From Cryobacterium roopkundense (GTDB lineage Bacteria; Actinomycetota; Actinomycetes; Actinomycetales; Microbacteriaceae): a stretch of 64,000 nucleotides of DNA. The notes beneath the pieces were generated by a model that did no database searches, had not been told where the DNA came from, and saw only the letters and a list, made by a program, of their open reading frames with translations. Positions 17,239 to 27,721 of the stretch are shown piece after piece. Every line of letters begins with the position of its first letter. Position 1 is the first letter of the stretch. Location: NCBI RefSeq assembly GCF_014200405.1, contig NZ_JACHBQ010000001.1, positions 1,860,001 to 1,924,000 on the forward strand, written 5' to 3'. The position numbers and the translations under genes are program-made.

Positions 17239-17486
17239 CCCCGAATGGCCCTACTTAGGGGTATTCCCTCGAAAAAGTATGACGGTTTTGTTTCAAAACG
17301 CCGCCCGATTTAGTAACCATACGAACTTGTGAGCTAGTGTTGGTTCTGAAGTTGTAGTGCTTGCACGTCTTAAACGCATTGATCTCGGTTGATGCGCCAC
17401 ATTCCTTTCGGAAGCGGACGACGAATACCGCGACGAACGGCCCCGACAGTCGGGGTCGGTCTAACACTCCTGGAGGAGTTTTACAA
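17239..17486 (+). promoter_or_regulatory. leader and promoter region of the cold-shock gene
   Basis: A 248-bp region without a gene. It probably contains a long 5' untranslated leader, a usual feature of cspA-type genes. A hairpin CCCCGA-CAG-TCGGGG ends about 25 bp before the ribosome binding site GGAGGAG at 17472. A short ORF on the complementary strand ([11 protein letters not shown]) was judged a shadow. No confident -35/-10 pair was fixed. Confidence 0.55.
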
Positions 17487-17690
17487 ATGGCAACAGGTAC
17501 CGTGAAATGGTTCAACGCTGAAAAGGGCTTCGGCTTTATCGCACCCGACGACGGAAGCGCCGATGTTTTCGCGCACTACTCCGCGATCGCGTCGAACGGC
17601 TACAAGTCCCTCGATGAGAACCAGAAGGTCGAGTTCGAGGTCACCCAGGGCCCCAAGGGTCCCCAGGCCGAGAACATTCGCGCCCTCTAA
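17487..17690 (+). CDS. CspA-family cold-shock protein
   Basis: A 67-residue single cold-shock domain. RNP1 is KGFGFIAP and RNP2 is VFAHYSAI; the start [12 protein letters not shown] and end GPQAENI are typical. It binds single-stranded RNA and DNA and melts secondary structure at low temperature. A strong ribosome binding site (GGAGGAG, 8 bp upstream) supports the ATG. It is a single-gene transcript closed by the hairpin that follows. Confidence 0.97.
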   Translation: MATGTVKWFNAEKGFGFIAPDDGSADVFAHYSAIASNGYKSLDENQKVEFEVTQGPKGPQAENIRAL

Positions 17691-17700
17691 ATAGAGCTCA

Positions 17701-17732
17701 GTAACGCCCTCGCCTCTGGCGGGGGCGTTACT
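17701..17732 (+). terminator. stem-loop terminator of the cold-shock gene
   Basis: GTAACGCCC pairs with GGGCGTTAC around a short GC-rich centre, 10 bp after the stop codon, followed by TTCGTTAA. The T-tract is weak, but the position and stem strength fit an intrinsic terminator. Confidence 0.75.
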
Positions 17733-17760
17733 TCGTTAACATGTGCAAGCGGCACAGAGA

Positions 17761-17797
17761 GAAGGGCCCGATCACGGCGATCGGGCCCTTCTTCTGC
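17761..17797. terminator. bidirectional terminator between csp and the Lrp gene
   Basis: GAAGGGCCCGATC and GATCGGGCCCTTC form a perfect 13-bp stem with a 5-bp loop, flanked by TTCT on the plus strand and TCTC on the minus strand. It lies 12 bp beyond the stop of the minus-strand Lrp gene. Confidence 0.8.
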
Positions 17798-17808
17798 GTG
17801 ACTGGCTG

Positions 17809-18288
17809 CTACTTGACGAGGTCCTGCCAGCCGTCACCGTCTACGTATTCAAATATCAGGTTCGTCTCGGTGTGAGCCACGGCCGGGTGCTCCGCGAGAT
17901 GCTCCAGTACGAAGTCACGCAGGTCAGACGCATCCGCTGCGGCCACGTGCAAGAGATAGTCATCAGCGCCTGCGGTGTGGAAGAGGCCGATCACGCCAGG
18001 CCAGTGCGGCGCCGCGTCGCGAAAGTCATCGATCTGAACCCGCGCGTGTTTAGCGAGCCGCACCGAGATGAGCGCCTGCAAAGACGCACCCAGGGCAGCA
18101 AGGTCGATATTGGCCCGGTAGCCGCGAATGTGACCGAGCTGCTGCAGCCTCCGCAGGCGCAGCGAGACGGTGGACTCCGCCACTCCGATCTCCGCAGCCA
18201 GCGCGGCGCCCGACGCGCGTGCGTTCACGGATAGTGCGCGCAGGAGCGCACGGTCGACACGGTCAAGTTCTGGCTTCTTCGATTCCAT
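17809..18288 (-). CDS. Lrp/AsnC-family transcriptional regulator
   Basis: A 159-residue regulator: N-terminal winged helix-turn-helix (LDRVDRALLRALSVNARAS, then AEIGVAESTVSLRLRRLQQLG) and C-terminal RAM ligand-binding domain (residues 70-150, with VIGLFHTAGADDYLLHV). It starts 120 bp from the divergent PLP-dependent enzyme gene. This arrangement suggests it controls that enzyme in response to an amino acid, as MdeR-type and BkdR-type Lrp proteins do. The ligand is not predictable. Confidence 0.93.
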   Translation of the reverse strand: MESKKPELDRVDRALLRALSVNARASGAALAAEIGVAESTVSLRLRRLQQLGHIRGYRANIDLAALGASLQALISVRLAKHARVQIDDFRDAAPHWPGVIGLFHTAGADDYLLHVAAADASDLRDFVLEHLAEHPAVAHTETNLIFEYVDGDGWQDLVK

Positions 18289-18407
18289 CGGCGTGCTCCC
18301 TCGTTGCCAAGCAGCTTATGCGATTTTTCTGCCACCCAGTGGCAGGGTCTGCATGCCCCCTTGTGCACATGAGCAGAATCTGTTTCTGTCAGAGGATGTT
18401 GCCAACG

Positions 18408-19613
18408 ATGCCACGCATAGAAACCCGCGCTGTCCACTCCGGAATGGACAGCGTCACGGAAAGCGGATCCCACGTACCCGTGATCGACCTGTCTACGACA
18501 AATCCCCTGACCGGAGTTGAATCCGGCGGGGATTCGTACGAGAATCTGGCCACGGGAGGCGCTCTGCAGTCGGGCGACTCTGCCGTGTACCAACGTCTCT
18601 GGCAGCCCGGAGTCGCCCGGTTCGAGAATGCCCTCTCCTCACTCGAAGGCAGTGAGGGCACTGTGGCGTTCGCCACGGGAATGGCGGCGTTGTCCGCCGT
18701 TCTGCTGGCAGCGGTGACAGCGGGAACCCCGCACGTGGTGGCTCTTCGCCCCCTCTACGGCGGCACCGACCACGTTCTCGCGACCGGTCTGCTCGGCACC
18801 ACTGTGACGTGGACCGACGTCGACGGCATCGCCGCCGCGATCCGCCCCGACACCGGACTGGTGATCTTGGAGAGCCCGGCCAATCCCACGCTCGAACTCA
18901 CCGACATCCGCTCGGTGATCGAAGCGGCCGGCACGGTGCCGGTGCTCGTGGACAATACCTTCGCCACTCCGGTCCTGCAGCGACCTCTCGAACTCGGCGC
19001 GACCCTGGTGCTGCACAGCGCCACGAAATACCTCGGCGGGCACGGCGACGCGATGGGCGGAACCGTCTCCGGGCCGATGGAGTGGATGGTGCGGCTGCGT
19101 CAGATGCGGGCGCTCACCGGCGGCCTGCTGCATCCGCTGTCTGCGTACCTGCTGCACAGGGGGCTGCGCACGCTGCCCGTGCGGGTGCGCGCCCAGCAGA
19201 CCACGGCAGGCGACATCGCGGCTCGGCTCGTGGGGCACCCCGCGCTGACACGCGTGCTCTACCCTGGGCTGCCCGGTCAGGACCCGCAGCGGCTGATCGG
19301 GCGTCAGACCGAAGGCGCCGGCTCGCTCATCGCGCTCAACTTCGCCGGCGGGTTCGACGCCGGGGTGCGGTTCACGGAAGCGTGCAGACTGATCACACAC
19401 GCGGTATCGCTCGGCGGAGTCGACTCGCTCGTGCAGCACCCGGCGTCGCTCACCCACCGTCCAGTGGAGGCCAGCGCGCGCCCGGCGGCTGGAATCGTGC
19501 GGCTGTCGATCGGGCTGGAGCACGTCGAGGACCTGATAGAGGACATCCTGACGGCCCTCGATGCCGCGCTGGGAGCGCCCACTGCGGCGGAAGCCGTGGT
19601 GCTCTCGGCGTAG
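18408..19613 (+). CDS. PLP-dependent trans-sulfuration enzyme (cystathionine/methionine gamma-lyase family)
   Basis: A 401-residue Cys/Met-metabolism PLP enzyme. The Schiff-base lysine is K207 in [12 protein letters not shown]. Other hallmarks are [41 protein letters not shown] and the C-terminal [17 protein letters not shown] and [15 protein letters not shown]. An in-frame ATG at 18396 is an alternative start. It would eliminate cystathionine, methionine or a related sulfur amino acid; the exact reaction cannot be told from motifs. It is divergent from, and probably regulated by, the Lrp protein. Confidence 0.93.
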   Translation: MPRIETRAVHSGMDSVTESGSHVPVIDLSTTNPLTGVESGGDSYENLATGGALQSGDSAVYQRLWQPGVARFENALSSLEGSEGTVAFATGMAALSAVLLAAVTAGTPHVVALRPLYGGTDHVLATGLLGTTVTWTDVDGIAAAIRPDTGLVILESPANPTLELTDIRSVIEAAGTVPVLVDNTFATPVLQRPLELGATLVLHSATKYLGGHGDAMGGTVSGPMEWMVRLRQMRALTGGLLHPLSAYLLHRGLRTLPVRVRAQQTTAGDIAARLVGHPALTRVLYPGLPGQDPQRLIGRQTEGAGSLIALNFAGGFDAGVRFTEACRLITHAVSLGGVDSLVQHPASLTHRPVEASARPAAGIVRLSIGLEHVEDLIEDILTALDAALGAPTAAEAVVLSA

Positions 19614-19648
19614 TCCGTGGAGTCCGCGTTGGCGAGACCGGCTCGCGA

Positions 19649-19741
19649 GGTCTCGATCGCTCCTTCGTCGCGCCTCGACCAGCGGGACCGCCGCCACGCT
19701 CGGAGGTCTCGATCGCTCCTTCGTCGCGCCTCGACCAGCGG
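19649..19741 (+). repeat. two direct copies of a 37-bp interspersed repeat
   Basis: Copies at 19649-19685 and 19705-19741 are identical. Each reads GGTCTCGATCGCTCCTTCG then TCGCGCCTCGACCAGCGG. A 19-bp spacer separates them. They lie in the gap between the convergent PLP enzyme and helicase genes. The same unit occurs near 28482 and 30197. Partial dyad symmetry (TCGA and GCG blocks) suggests a folded transcript. Confidence 0.85.
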
Positions 19742-19783
19742 GTGCGAGTTGGAGGATCGCGGGCGTTGGCGGGACTGGCGCAG

Positions 19784-21601
19784 CTAGCTGCGGCCGAGGC
19801 GGCGGCGGAGCAGGTCGATGCGCGCCTGCAGCTGGGTGACGCTCGCCTGCGCCACGGCCGGGCCGCCGCAGAGGCGCCGCAGCTCGGAGTGGATCATGCC
19901 GTGGGGCTCCTCGGCCAGCTTGGACCACATGCCCACGAGGCTCGAGAGCAGCGTGCGCTGCTCCTTGAGCGTGCGGTACAGGGGCGGCGGGTCCTGCGGG
20001 GCGATCTCCCCCGTCACCGGATCCTTACGCTTGTCCGTGGAACGTTTTGCCTGACGGGACTGGCGCTGCCGCAGCAACTCGGACACCTGCTCGGGTTCGA
20101 GCAGGCCGGGGATACCGATGAAGTCGAATTCCTCGTCGGTGCCCGGCTCGGCCAGCTCGCCGAACTCGTCGCCGTCGAACATGACCATGTCGAACGTGGC
20201 CTGCGAATCGAGTGCCTGCCAGGTGAATTCTTCTTCACCGAGGCTATCGGAGGCCTTCTCGTCTTTGTTCGCTGCCGCGACCATGGCGTCTTCGGGGTTG
20301 TACATGCCGTCGTCGCCGTCGTCACGGTTGCTGCGGTCGAGCGCGTGGTCGCGTTCAAGCTCCATGGCGTTGGCGAGACTGAGCAGCCCGGGCACATTGG
20401 GTAGGAAGATCGACGCCGTCTCACCGCGTCGGCGGGCACGCACGAAACGGCCGATCGCCTGCGCGAAGTACAGCGGGGTAGACGCGCTCGTGGCGTACAC
20501 GCCCACCGCGAGCCGCGGCACGTCGACACCCTCGGACACCATGCGCACTGCCACCATCCAGCGCCGGTCGTTTTTCGAAAACTCGTCGATACGGTCGCTG
20601 GCCTCCTTCTCGTCGGACAGCACGATGGTGACGGGTTCACCGGCGATCTCCTCGAGAATGACGGCATAGGCGCGTGCGGTGCTCTGGTCGGTCGCGATGA
20701 CGAGGCCACCGGCATCCGGGATTCCGTGGCGCACCTCGGTGAGGCGCTGGTTGGCGGCGCGCAGTACGTCGGGGATCCACTGTCCGGTCGGTTCGAGCGC
20801 CGTGCGCCACGCCTGGCTCGTGATGTCTTTTGTGTTTCCTTCGCCGAGCTTGGCTTCCATCTCGTCGCCCGTGCGGGTACGCCACTTCATGTGGCCGGCG
20901 TAGACCATGAACATGACCGGGCGCACCACCCCGTCGGCGAGAGCCCGGCCGTACCCGTAGGCGTAGTCGCTCTGAGACATGCGGATACCGTGCTTATCGG
21001 GCAGGTAGCTCACAAAGGGGATCGGCGAGGTGTCGGAGCGAAACGGCGTTCCGGTCAGCGACAGCCGGCGCGTGGCCGGACCGAACGCCTCGCGGATGGC
21101 GTCCCCCCAGCTGAGCGCGTCGCCGCCATGGTGGATCTCGTCGAGGATCACGAGGGTGCGGCTGGATTCGGTGAGGCGCTTGTGCAGGGCCGCCCTGGCC
21201 GCCACCTGGGCATACGTCACGACGACGCCGTGGTAATGGCTGCCGTAAATGCCGTCGGCGTTCTTGAACATGGGGTCCAGGCGGATGCCCGCGCGCGCCG
21301 CGGCATCCGCCCACTGGTTCTTGAGATGCTCGGTCGGTGCCACGACCGTGATGCGGTCGATGGTGCGCCGGGAGCGCAACTCAGCGGCGAGTCGCAGCGC
21401 GAACGTGGTCTTGCCGGCTCCCGGTGTCGCGGCCGCGAGGAAATCCCGGGGCTCGTGCTGAAAGTAGGCCTCGAGGGCCTCGGCCTGCCAGGCCCGCAGC
21501 TTGCTCGCGGTGCCCCACGCGGCTCGCTCCGGAAAGGAGGGGGACAAGTGTTCGGCTGCACTCGTTCCCTGCGCGGGACCGAAAACAGATGGAGTATTCA
21601 C
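19784..21601 (-). CDS. SF2 DEAD/DEAH-box helicase
   Basis: A 605-residue helicase. Motif I is TPGAGKTT (residues 59-66), motif II DEIH (154-157), motif III SLTGTPFRSD, motif V VSEGVDVPRLAVGVYAT and motif VI QAIGRFVRARRRGE. The acidic insertion after motif VI (DRSNRDDGDDG) and the C-terminal coiled coil (QASVTQLQARIDLLRRRLG) are extra to the core. It is of the type III restriction/UvrB-like subfamily, with no nuclease partner nearby, so it more likely acts in repair or RNA work than in restriction. GTG start with GGAGAA directly upstream. Confidence 0.93.
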   Translation of the reverse strand: MNTPSVFGPAQGTSAAEHLSPSFPERAAWGTASKLRAWQAEALEAYFQHEPRDFLAAATPGAGKTTFALRLAAELRSRRTIDRITVVAPTEHLKNQWADAAARAGIRLDPMFKNADGIYGSHYHGVVVTYAQVAARAALHKRLTESSRTLVILDEIHHGGDALSWGDAIREAFGPATRRLSLTGTPFRSDTSPIPFVSYLPDKHGIRMSQSDYAYGYGRALADGVVRPVMFMVYAGHMKWRTRTGDEMEAKLGEGNTKDITSQAWRTALEPTGQWIPDVLRAANQRLTEVRHGIPDAGGLVIATDQSTARAYAVILEEIAGEPVTIVLSDEKEASDRIDEFSKNDRRWMVAVRMVSEGVDVPRLAVGVYATSASTPLYFAQAIGRFVRARRRGETASIFLPNVPGLLSLANAMELERDHALDRSNRDDGDDGMYNPEDAMVAAANKDEKASDSLGEEEFTWQALDSQATFDMVMFDGDEFGELAEPGTDEEFDFIGIPGLLEPEQVSELLRQRQSRQAKRSTDKRKDPVTGEIAPQDPPPLYRTLKEQRTLLSSLVGMWSKLAEEPHGMIHSELRRLCGGPAVAQASVTQLQARIDLLRRRLGRS

Positions 21602-21657
21602 TTCTCCTCAAGATACCAAGTTGTGCCGCGCCCCGTGTGTACCGACAGAATGAAATC

Positions 21658-22440
21658 ATGACGAAGCAACAGCATCCGTGGTCCCGCTACGTGGCCCTCG
21701 GAGATTCCTTTACGGAAGGCATCGGCGATCCCGAGCCCACAAGTCCCGGTGGCAGCCGGGGTTGGTCCGATCGAGTGGCCGAAGTGCTCAGCGAAGGCAC
21801 TGAGGATTTCGCCTACGCGAACCTGGCCGTGCGCGGAAAATTGATTCGACAAATTTCCCACGAACAGATCGAACCCGCCCTCGGGCTGCGTCCGGACCTG
21901 ATCACGTTCTCGGCGGGCGGCAACGACGTGCTGCGCCCCGGCACGGACCCCGACGAGATCGCCGCCCGCTGCGAGGAAGCGATCGGTCGGCTCAGCCGGG
22001 ATGGCGCGACCATCGTGCTGTTCACCGGGGCAGACGTTGGCTTCTCCCCGGTGTTCCGCGGTATCCGGGGCAAGGTCGCCATCTACAACGAGAACCTGCG
22101 GGCAGTGGCGGCGAAGTACGACTGCATCGTGTCCGACATGTGGTCATTGACCGAGATCCAGGACCCCCGGCTGTGGGCTCCCGACCGTTTGCACCTCAAC
22201 TCGCTCGGACACCACACCGTGGCACGGATGGTGCTCGCTTCGCTCAACGTGGCCAACAACCTCGAGCCGCAGCAGCCGGAGCCGATGCCCGGCAGCACGT
22301 GGCGCCAGGCGCGCACCGAAGACCTCGCGTGGGCGCGCACCTACCTCGTGCCGTGGGTGCTGCGGCGAATCCGCCACCAGTCCTCGGGCGACCACATCTC
22401 CGCCAAGCGTCCGGTCGCGGGGCCCTTCTTCACGGAATAG
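21658..22440 (+). CDS. SGNH/GDSL hydrolase
   Basis: A 260-residue esterase-type protein. Block I is ALGDSFTEGIGD with Ser17, block III SAGGNDVLRP gives the oxyanion asparagine, and block V DRLHLNSLGHHTVA gives the Asp/His pair. There is no signal peptide, so it is cytoplasmic, in contrast with many secreted GDSL lipases. It is divergent from the helicase with 56 bp between the starts. It is convergent with the siderophore operon, separated by 8 bp. Confidence 0.93.
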   Translation: MTKQQHPWSRYVALGDSFTEGIGDPEPTSPGGSRGWSDRVAEVLSEGTEDFAYANLAVRGKLIRQISHEQIEPALGLRPDLITFSAGGNDVLRPGTDPDEIAARCEEAIGRLSRDGATIVLFTGADVGFSPVFRGIRGKVAIYNENLRAVAAKYDCIVSDMWSLTEIQDPRLWAPDRLHLNSLGHHTVARMVLASLNVANNLEPQQPEPMPGSTWRQARTEDLAWARTYLVPWVLRRIRHQSSGDHISAKRPVAGPFFTE

Positions 22441-22448
22441 CCGCGCGG

Positions 22449-24773
22449 TCAGCCCCGCCGGTATCGCGCGATCGGGTTGTCCAGGTTTCCCGCCATTTGC
22501 AGACTTGCCGACGGATCGGCGAGGTCAAGCATCTGGCGGTTGTTGCGCAGCTGGAGCCGGTTGAGGCACGAGCGCGGAAACTCGTCGGCAAACAGGTCGT
22601 GCCGGGCGAAAGCCTCCGCGAGGTGGGGCGCCGCGTGCTGGTACCGCGTGACGGTGTCGGCCACGAGTGACCAAAACTCCTCTTCGGGAAACAGGCCGTC
22701 TTCGGCGAGCGCGTCGGCGAGGAACCTGAAGAAGCAGTCGAAGACGTCGGTGAAGATCGCCAACACCTGCTCTTCGGCGGGAACCGCGGCACGGATGCGG
22801 TCCACATCCGGGGGAAGCGGCATCCGCTCCCCCATCACGACGATCTCCTCGGCGATGTCCTTCATCAGCATGCGCACGGGTACGCCGTTATGGAGCACGA
22901 GGATCACGTTCTCCCCGTGCGGCATGAACGCGAGCTCGTAGGCGTACAGGCAGTGCACGAGGGGCACGAGGTAAGCGCGCAGGTAGGCCCGCAGCCAGTC
23001 GGCGGGCGCGATCCCGGATGTGGCGATGAGGGCAGCGACGAACGAAAGACCGTTGGCGTCACGGTGCAGGAGAGAAGCCATCGTGGCGACGCGCTCACCC
23101 GCCTCGAGCTGCGGAAGCGGACTTTCCCGCCAGAGAGCGGAGAGCATCTTGCCGTAGGGCGACCCGGGCGGGCCCGCCGCTTCGTAGTAGCCGTTGTGAT
23201 AGCCGATAGCCGCTACTTCGCGCAGGATGTCGAACCGCGCCGCCTGCAACTGCGGGTCGTCGGCGACGAGCCCCTGCAGCCAGTCGTTGATCGCCGGCGT
23301 GTTCCGCATGTACTGCGGTGACAGCCCGCGCATGAACCCCATGTTGAGCACCGACAGCGCGGTCTTCACGTAGCAGCGCTCCGGGGCATCGAGGTTGAAG
23401 AAGGTGCGGATGGACTGCTGCGCCTGGTACGTGTCCTCTCCGACACCGAGATACACGATGTGCTGCCGCGCAACGTCCGCCGCGTAGGTGATGGCGACCT
23501 TGTTGTCCCACTGCCACGGGTGAAGCGGCATGAGGAGGTAATCCGCGTCGTCAAGCCCCAGGGTTGCCAGCCGCTCCCTGAAGAGGTCGAGCGTGCGCTC
23601 GCCGAGTTCGCCGCGCAGGTGCGTGTCGTAGTCGAGGGAATCGATCGACGAGAACACGGCCTTCCTGCGCAGCACCGCGATCCAGACCAGGTGCACGCGT
23701 GCGCCGGTCTCCGGGGCGTAGCGCCGATAGTCGTCGAGCCCGAAACCCAGGCGCCCATTGTTCGCAACGAAGCACGGGTGCCCCTCGGTCATGGAGCGTT
23801 CGATCCTCTGCCCCCACGCCGCGGCGTCGGCGTGCGCGTCTCCAGCGGCGAGCTGTCGCGAGCTCTCCCGGGAGTTCTCGAGCTTGTAGGCGCTCGCGGC
23901 GAGGGTACTGCTGATCTCCTCGAGGTAGAGCGGCAGCACGTCGTGCGCGATGGCGAGCGTGTGGCGGAACTCCAGCATGAACTCGAGAACGTCGAGCGGC
24001 AGGTCTTCGCCCTCACGTCGACGACGGATGCTGGGGGCCGAGATGCTCCAGTGGTCCAGGTGCCGCCGGGTGGCGTGAAAGAGATACTCCGTCGCTCCGT
24101 CGTCGCTGAGGAGCCGATACACGCCGGAGCCGGTCTCCTGCGGCTGGAGGAGGCGCTCGTGGGCGAACTCGGCGAGTGCCTTACGCAGCAGCTGCCGGGA
24201 GGCGAGCCGCCAATGCTCCGGGCTGAGGTGCGTCGGGACACCCGTCGTCGTGGGAGAACCGCCGGCGAGGAAGCTCTCCCTCGTGCACAGGCTCAGCCGG
24301 GCGGTTTTGCCCGGCAGGGGCACATCGGCCTGCGGCCTGAAGCCGACGGCCGCATTGAGCGCCAGAATCTTCTCGTTGCGCGCATCGGGTTCGACCACGA
24401 CCCGGCCCACCGCCGGATCTGTGAACAGGAACACCATCACGGCCCGCATCACGGCGAGCGTGAAGCCGTGCACTGGCGTGTCGCTCGGGGCGACGAGCAG
24501 GTGCATGCCCGCGTCGCCCACTGAGCGCACATAGTGCTCCCCCACGGGTTCGTGCACGGGGTCGTACCGTTCCATCAGGAAGGCGGGGTTGCCGTCCTGG
24601 CAGCCGAGGAAGGCCTCTCTATGAGCGCTCTGAGAAATCTCGGTGAGCATGGTGCGCACGTCGGCGAGGCTCGCCGTGAGCATGCCCCAGTATCGTGCGC
24701 GGGGCTCCACCAGCCAGCCGTGCAGCAGCTCGGTGTCGGTGTCGGGGTCAACGGGACGGAAGGTGAAGGTCAT
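22449..24773 (-). CDS. fused acyltransferase-NIS synthetase (DesC-DesD type), siderophore biosynthesis
   Basis: A 774-residue two-domain protein. Residues 1-170 are a GNAT-like acyltransferase as in DesC/IucB ([30 protein letters not shown]). Residues 200-770 are an IucA/IucC NIS synthetase with a FhuF-like C-terminal domain ([61 protein letters not shown]). In desferrioxamine synthesis DesC acylates N-hydroxycadaverine and DesD joins and cyclises the units. Here both steps sit in one chain. The start at 24773 overlaps the stop of the monooxygenase gene by 4 bp, and the longer upstream frame is a shadow. The gene is last in the iron-regulated operon. Confidence 0.9.
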   Translation of the reverse strand: MTFTFRPVDPDTDTELLHGWLVEPRARYWGMLTASLADVRTMLTEISQSAHREAFLGCQDGNPAFLMERYDPVHEPVGEHYVRSVGDAGMHLLVAPSDTPVHGFTLAVMRAVMVFLFTDPAVGRVVVEPDARNEKILALNAAVGFRPQADVPLPGKTARLSLCTRESFLAGGSPTTTGVPTHLSPEHWRLASRQLLRKALAEFAHERLLQPQETGSGVYRLLSDDGATEYLFHATRRHLDHWSISAPSIRRRREGEDLPLDVLEFMLEFRHTLAIAHDVLPLYLEEISSTLAASAYKLENSRESSRQLAAGDAHADAAAWGQRIERSMTEGHPCFVANNGRLGFGLDDYRRYAPETGARVHLVWIAVLRRKAVFSSIDSLDYDTHLRGELGERTLDLFRERLATLGLDDADYLLMPLHPWQWDNKVAITYAADVARQHIVYLGVGEDTYQAQQSIRTFFNLDAPERCYVKTALSVLNMGFMRGLSPQYMRNTPAINDWLQGLVADDPQLQAARFDILREVAAIGYHNGYYEAAGPPGSPYGKMLSALWRESPLPQLEAGERVATMASLLHRDANGLSFVAALIATSGIAPADWLRAYLRAYLVPLVHCLYAYELAFMPHGENVILVLHNGVPVRMLMKDIAEEIVVMGERMPLPPDVDRIRAAVPAEEQVLAIFTDVFDCFFRFLADALAEDGLFPEEEFWSLVADTVTRYQHAAPHLAEAFARHDLFADEFPRSCLNRLQLRNNRQMLDLADPSASLQMAGNLDNPIARYRRG

Positions 24774-26116
24774 GCGTGAGCTCCCAGGAGGTCGGGGTGT
24801 GCGGTGACAGGCGCTGCGGCATCCGCTTCGGGGGCGCCGAACTGTTGGAAGGCGATGCGGGTCTCCACCGGATACGGTTCTCTGCCGAGCATGTCGCGGA
24901 TGATGCAGGAGTTGCGGTACGCCCCCATGCCGAGATCGGGAGCCACGAGGCCGTGGGTGTGCAGCTCGGCGTTCTGCACGTAGATCGCCCCGGCATCGCC
25001 CCCGTTCCCCGCGTCGATGCGGTAGTCGGCGCCCGTGTCGAACCGGCCGCGGGCATCCCGCCGCACGTGCAGCCCGGCGAGGAACTCCGGCTCCGACGCT
25101 GAATACCCTGTCGCGAGCACGAGCCCGCTCGTCTCGAGCGTGAACTCTCGGTCCTGTTCCTGCTGGCGGAACCGCAACGCGTAGGCTGAGCCCTTCCACT
25201 CCGCCGATTCCAGGGCCGAGTTCGTCAACAGCTGTGTGGCGACAGGCCCCTCGAGGCTCTTCACGTACAGCAGGTCGTAGATCTCGTTGATCAGGTCTTC
25301 GTTGATGCCCTTGTACAGGTTCTTCTGCTGGGCGATCAGCTCGTCGCGCGTCTCGGTCGGCAGGGCCTGGAAATAGGCGCTGTACTCGGGCGAGGTCATC
25401 TCGAGCGTGAGCTTGGCGTACTCCAGCGGGAAGAACCTGCCCGAGCGGGTCACCCAGTTAAGCGAGTACCCGTGCGCGTCGATGTTCTGCAGCAGGTCGA
25501 AGTAGATCTCGGCGGCACTCTGGCCGCTGCCGACGATGGTGATGCTCGGCATCCGCTGCAGGTCAGCCTTGCGGGCCAGGTACTCGGCGTTGTGAAACAC
25601 GGGGCCGGCCAGCCCTGCGCAGCTCGTGGGGATGGTGGGAGCCGTACCCGTGCCGAGCACCAGGCGGCGGGCGCGGAAGGTCTCTCCCCCGGCGAGGCGC
25701 ACCCGGTACATGCCGTCGGTGTCGACCTCGACGGTCTCGACGGTGGCGCCGAACCGGAGGCTCGACAGACGGTCGGCCACCCACTGGCAGTACCGGTTGT
25801 ACTCCGAGCGAATCGGATTAAAGTTCTCCCGGATGTAGAAGGAGTAGATGCGGCCTACCTGCTTGAGGTAGTTCAGGAACGAGAACGGCGAGGTGGGGTC
25901 GGCCATGGTCACGAGGTCGGCCATGAAAGGCACCTGCAGGGTGCTGCTCTCGAGCATCATGCCGGGGTGCCAGTCGAACCGGGCAGACCGCTCGAGGAAG
26001 AGGCCGTTGAGCTCGGCGAGGGGTTCGGTGAGAGCCGCCAGGCCGAGGTTGAATGGGCCGATGCCGATGGCGACGAAGTCGTAGGTCACGTGGTCGTCAC
26101 CCCGGCGCTCAGACAT
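24770..26116 (-). CDS. desB: lysine/ornithine/cadaverine N-hydroxylase (DesB type)
   Basis: A 448-residue flavin monooxygenase. The FAD motif is GIGPFN (residues 18-23), DWHPGMMLE follows, the NADPH-binding site is [11 protein letters not shown] near residue 200 and the ATGY motif is at [10 protein letters not shown]. It hydroxylates the terminal amine of cadaverine (or lysine) with NADPH and oxygen, giving the hydroxylamine needed for hydroxamate iron ligands. It overlaps both neighbours, by 8 bp with the decarboxylase and 4 bp with the synthetase, so the three are strictly coupled. Confidence 0.93.
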   Translation of the reverse strand: MSERRGDDHVTYDFVAIGIGPFNLGLAALTEPLAELNGLFLERSARFDWHPGMMLESSTLQVPFMADLVTMADPTSPFSFLNYLKQVGRIYSFYIRENFNPIRSEYNRYCQWVADRLSSLRFGATVETVEVDTDGMYRVRLAGGETFRARRLVLGTGTAPTIPTSCAGLAGPVFHNAEYLARKADLQRMPSITIVGSGQSAAEIYFDLLQNIDAHGYSLNWVTRSGRFFPLEYAKLTLEMTSPEYSAYFQALPTETRDELIAQQKNLYKGINEDLINEIYDLLYVKSLEGPVATQLLTNSALESAEWKGSAYALRFRQQEQDREFTLETSGLVLATGYSASEPEFLAGLHVRRDARGRFDTGADYRIDAGNGGDAGAIYVQNAELHTHGLVAPDLGMGAYRNSCIIRDMLGREPYPVETRIAFQQFGAPEADAAAPVTAHPDLLGAHA

Positions 26117-27650
26117 GAGCCTGCTCCAGCTCGGACTGCATAAACCGGCTGCCCTGCCAACGGATGAGATCGAAGATCACTCGAAGGTCGCCCGGCGTCG
26201 TGTCCGCGTTCAGCAGCGTGACCTTGAGGTAGTGCTCCCCGTTCACCGTGGTGCCGGCGATCACGGCCTCGCCCGAATCGAAGATCGCCCGTCGCACCGC
26301 GAGGTTCATGCGGTCGATCAGGTCGTTTCGCGCCTCCGGCTGTTCCGGCAGGCCGGCGGGCACGTAGCGGAACACGAGGGTGCTCAGCACGGGCTCGACG
26401 ACCACCTCGAAGTCGTCGGCGGCGCTCAGCTCCTGCCAGGTCGCCCGGGTGAGGTCGATGACAGTGTCGAGAAGGTCGCCGATGCCGTCGGCGCCCATCG
26501 TGCGCAGGGTGAGCCAGAGCTTGAGGGCATCGAAGCGGCGCGTGGTCTGGATGCTCTTGTCCACCTGGTTGGGCACCCTCAGGGAGGCGCTGCGGGGGTT
26601 GAGGTAGTCGGAGTGGTGCGTCACGTGGGAGAACATTGCGCCGTCGCGCAGCAGCAGGGCGCTCGAGCTCACCGGCTGGAAGAACGTCTTGTGGTAGTCC
26701 ACGGTCACGGAGTCGGCTTTGTCGATCCCGTCGAGCAGGCCGCGGTGTCGGTGCGAGGTGAGGAGTCCCCCGCCGTAGGCCGCGTCCACGTGCAGCCACA
26801 CGTCGTTCTCGCGGCAGGTGAGGGCGATGCGTTCGAGGGGGTCGACGCTGCCGAAGTCTGTCGTGCCGGCCGTGGCCACGACGGCCATCGGGATGTTGCC
26901 GCTCGCCAGGCAATCGGCAATGGCGGCGCGCAACGCGTGAACGTTCATGCGCCTGTCCGCGTCGACGGGCACTGAGACGACGGCCTCGTAGCCCAGCCCG
27001 AGCGTCGCCGCGGAGGTTCGAATGCTGAAGTGGCTCACGGCGGAACTGAAGATGCGCAGTCGGGAGAGCGTGTCGGGGAGGCGCACGTCGGCATCCGCTC
27101 CCTCGATCTGCAGTCTTTCGTGCACGCGGTTGCGGGCGATGAGCAGGGCCTGCAGGTTGGACTGGCTGCCACCGCTCGTGAAGATGCCGTCGGCCGCCGG
27201 GCCGAGACCGATGCGGTCGGCGGTCCACTGGATGAGGTGGCGCTCCATGAGCGTGGCGCCGACGCTCTGGTCCCAGGTATCCATGGAGGAGTTGACGGCC
27301 GAGAGGATGGCCTCGCCCACCAGGGCGGGAATGACGACAGGGCAGTTGAGATGGGCCGCGTACTTCACGTCGTGAAAGTACACGGCGTCGCGCAGGTACA
27401 GGCGCTCGACCTCCTCGAGGGCCGCGGCCGGGTCGGCCAAGGGCGCATCGAGGTCGACCGCGCCCACGCTCGCCTGCAGCGCCTGCGGGGTGATCCCTGT
27501 GAAGGGCCGAACTGTGCGACCGAGCTGGGCGCGCACGGCCGCGACTCCGGCGAGAACCTCACGCTCATACCTGTCCCTGTTTCGAGCGTTGAAGAGGTGT
27601 TTCGTGATCGTGGCGGCCCTGGACGGGTCGATTTCGTGCGCAACGGACAC
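26109..27650 (-). CDS. desA: PLP-dependent lysine/diaminobutyrate decarboxylase (DesA type)
   Basis: A 513-residue group II decarboxylase. PLP lysine K321 is in DYHKTFFQP, the ring-binding HVDAAYGGG is at 287-295 and the [13 protein letters not shown] loop is at about 157-169. DesA decarboxylates lysine to cadaverine, the first step of desferrioxamine synthesis. The start is GTG at 27650 with GGAGAA five bases upstream. An iron box lies 52 bp before the start, so transcription should rise on iron starvation. No export or uptake genes are adjacent. Confidence 0.9.
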   Translation of the reverse strand: MSVAHEIDPSRAATITKHLFNARNRDRYEREVLAGVAAVRAQLGRTVRPFTGITPQALQASVGAVDLDAPLADPAAALEEVERLYLRDAVYFHDVKYAAHLNCPVVIPALVGEAILSAVNSSMDTWDQSVGATLMERHLIQWTADRIGLGPAADGIFTSGGSQSNLQALLIARNRVHERLQIEGADADVRLPDTLSRLRIFSSAVSHFSIRTSAATLGLGYEAVVSVPVDADRRMNVHALRAAIADCLASGNIPMAVVATAGTTDFGSVDPLERIALTCRENDVWLHVDAAYGGGLLTSHRHRGLLDGIDKADSVTVDYHKTFFQPVSSSALLLRDGAMFSHVTHHSDYLNPRSASLRVPNQVDKSIQTTRRFDALKLWLTLRTMGADGIGDLLDTVIDLTRATWQELSAADDFEVVVEPVLSTLVFRYVPAGLPEQPEARNDLIDRMNLAVRRAIFDSGEAVIAGTTVNGEHYLKVTLLNADTTPGDLRVIFDLIRWQGSRFMQSELEQAHV

Positions 27651-27702
27651 AGAGTTCTCCTTCGTGTGGATGGGCGACGAAACGCACCATCCCGCTAATA
27701 AG

Positions 27703-27721
27703 TTAGGACAGGCTTACCTTA
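27703..27721 (-). promoter_or_regulatory. iron box (DtxR/IdeR/DmdR operator)
   Basis: TTAGGACAGGCTTACCTTA matches the actinobacterial iron box (TTAGGTTAGGCTAACCTAA) at 15 of 19 positions, with the half-sites preserved. It sits just upstream of the DesA start codon, where Fe(II)-bound DtxR/IdeR would block the promoter of the siderophore operon. Confidence 0.85.

Noticed and set aside
18639..20404. Long open frames opposite and across the PLP enzyme and helicase genes (429 and 531 codons)
   Set aside because: They are high-GC shadow frames, rich in Arg/Gly/Ala, without domains, and they overlap well-supported genes.
19784..21601. Helicase as part of a restriction or phage-defence system
   Set aside because: There is no methyltransferase, nuclease or other defence gene next to it; neighbours are housekeeping genes.
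24773..25199. N-terminal extension of the fused siderophore synthetase
   Set aside because: It overlaps the monooxygenase gene out of frame, and the ATG at 24773 with a 4-bp overlap is the natural start.
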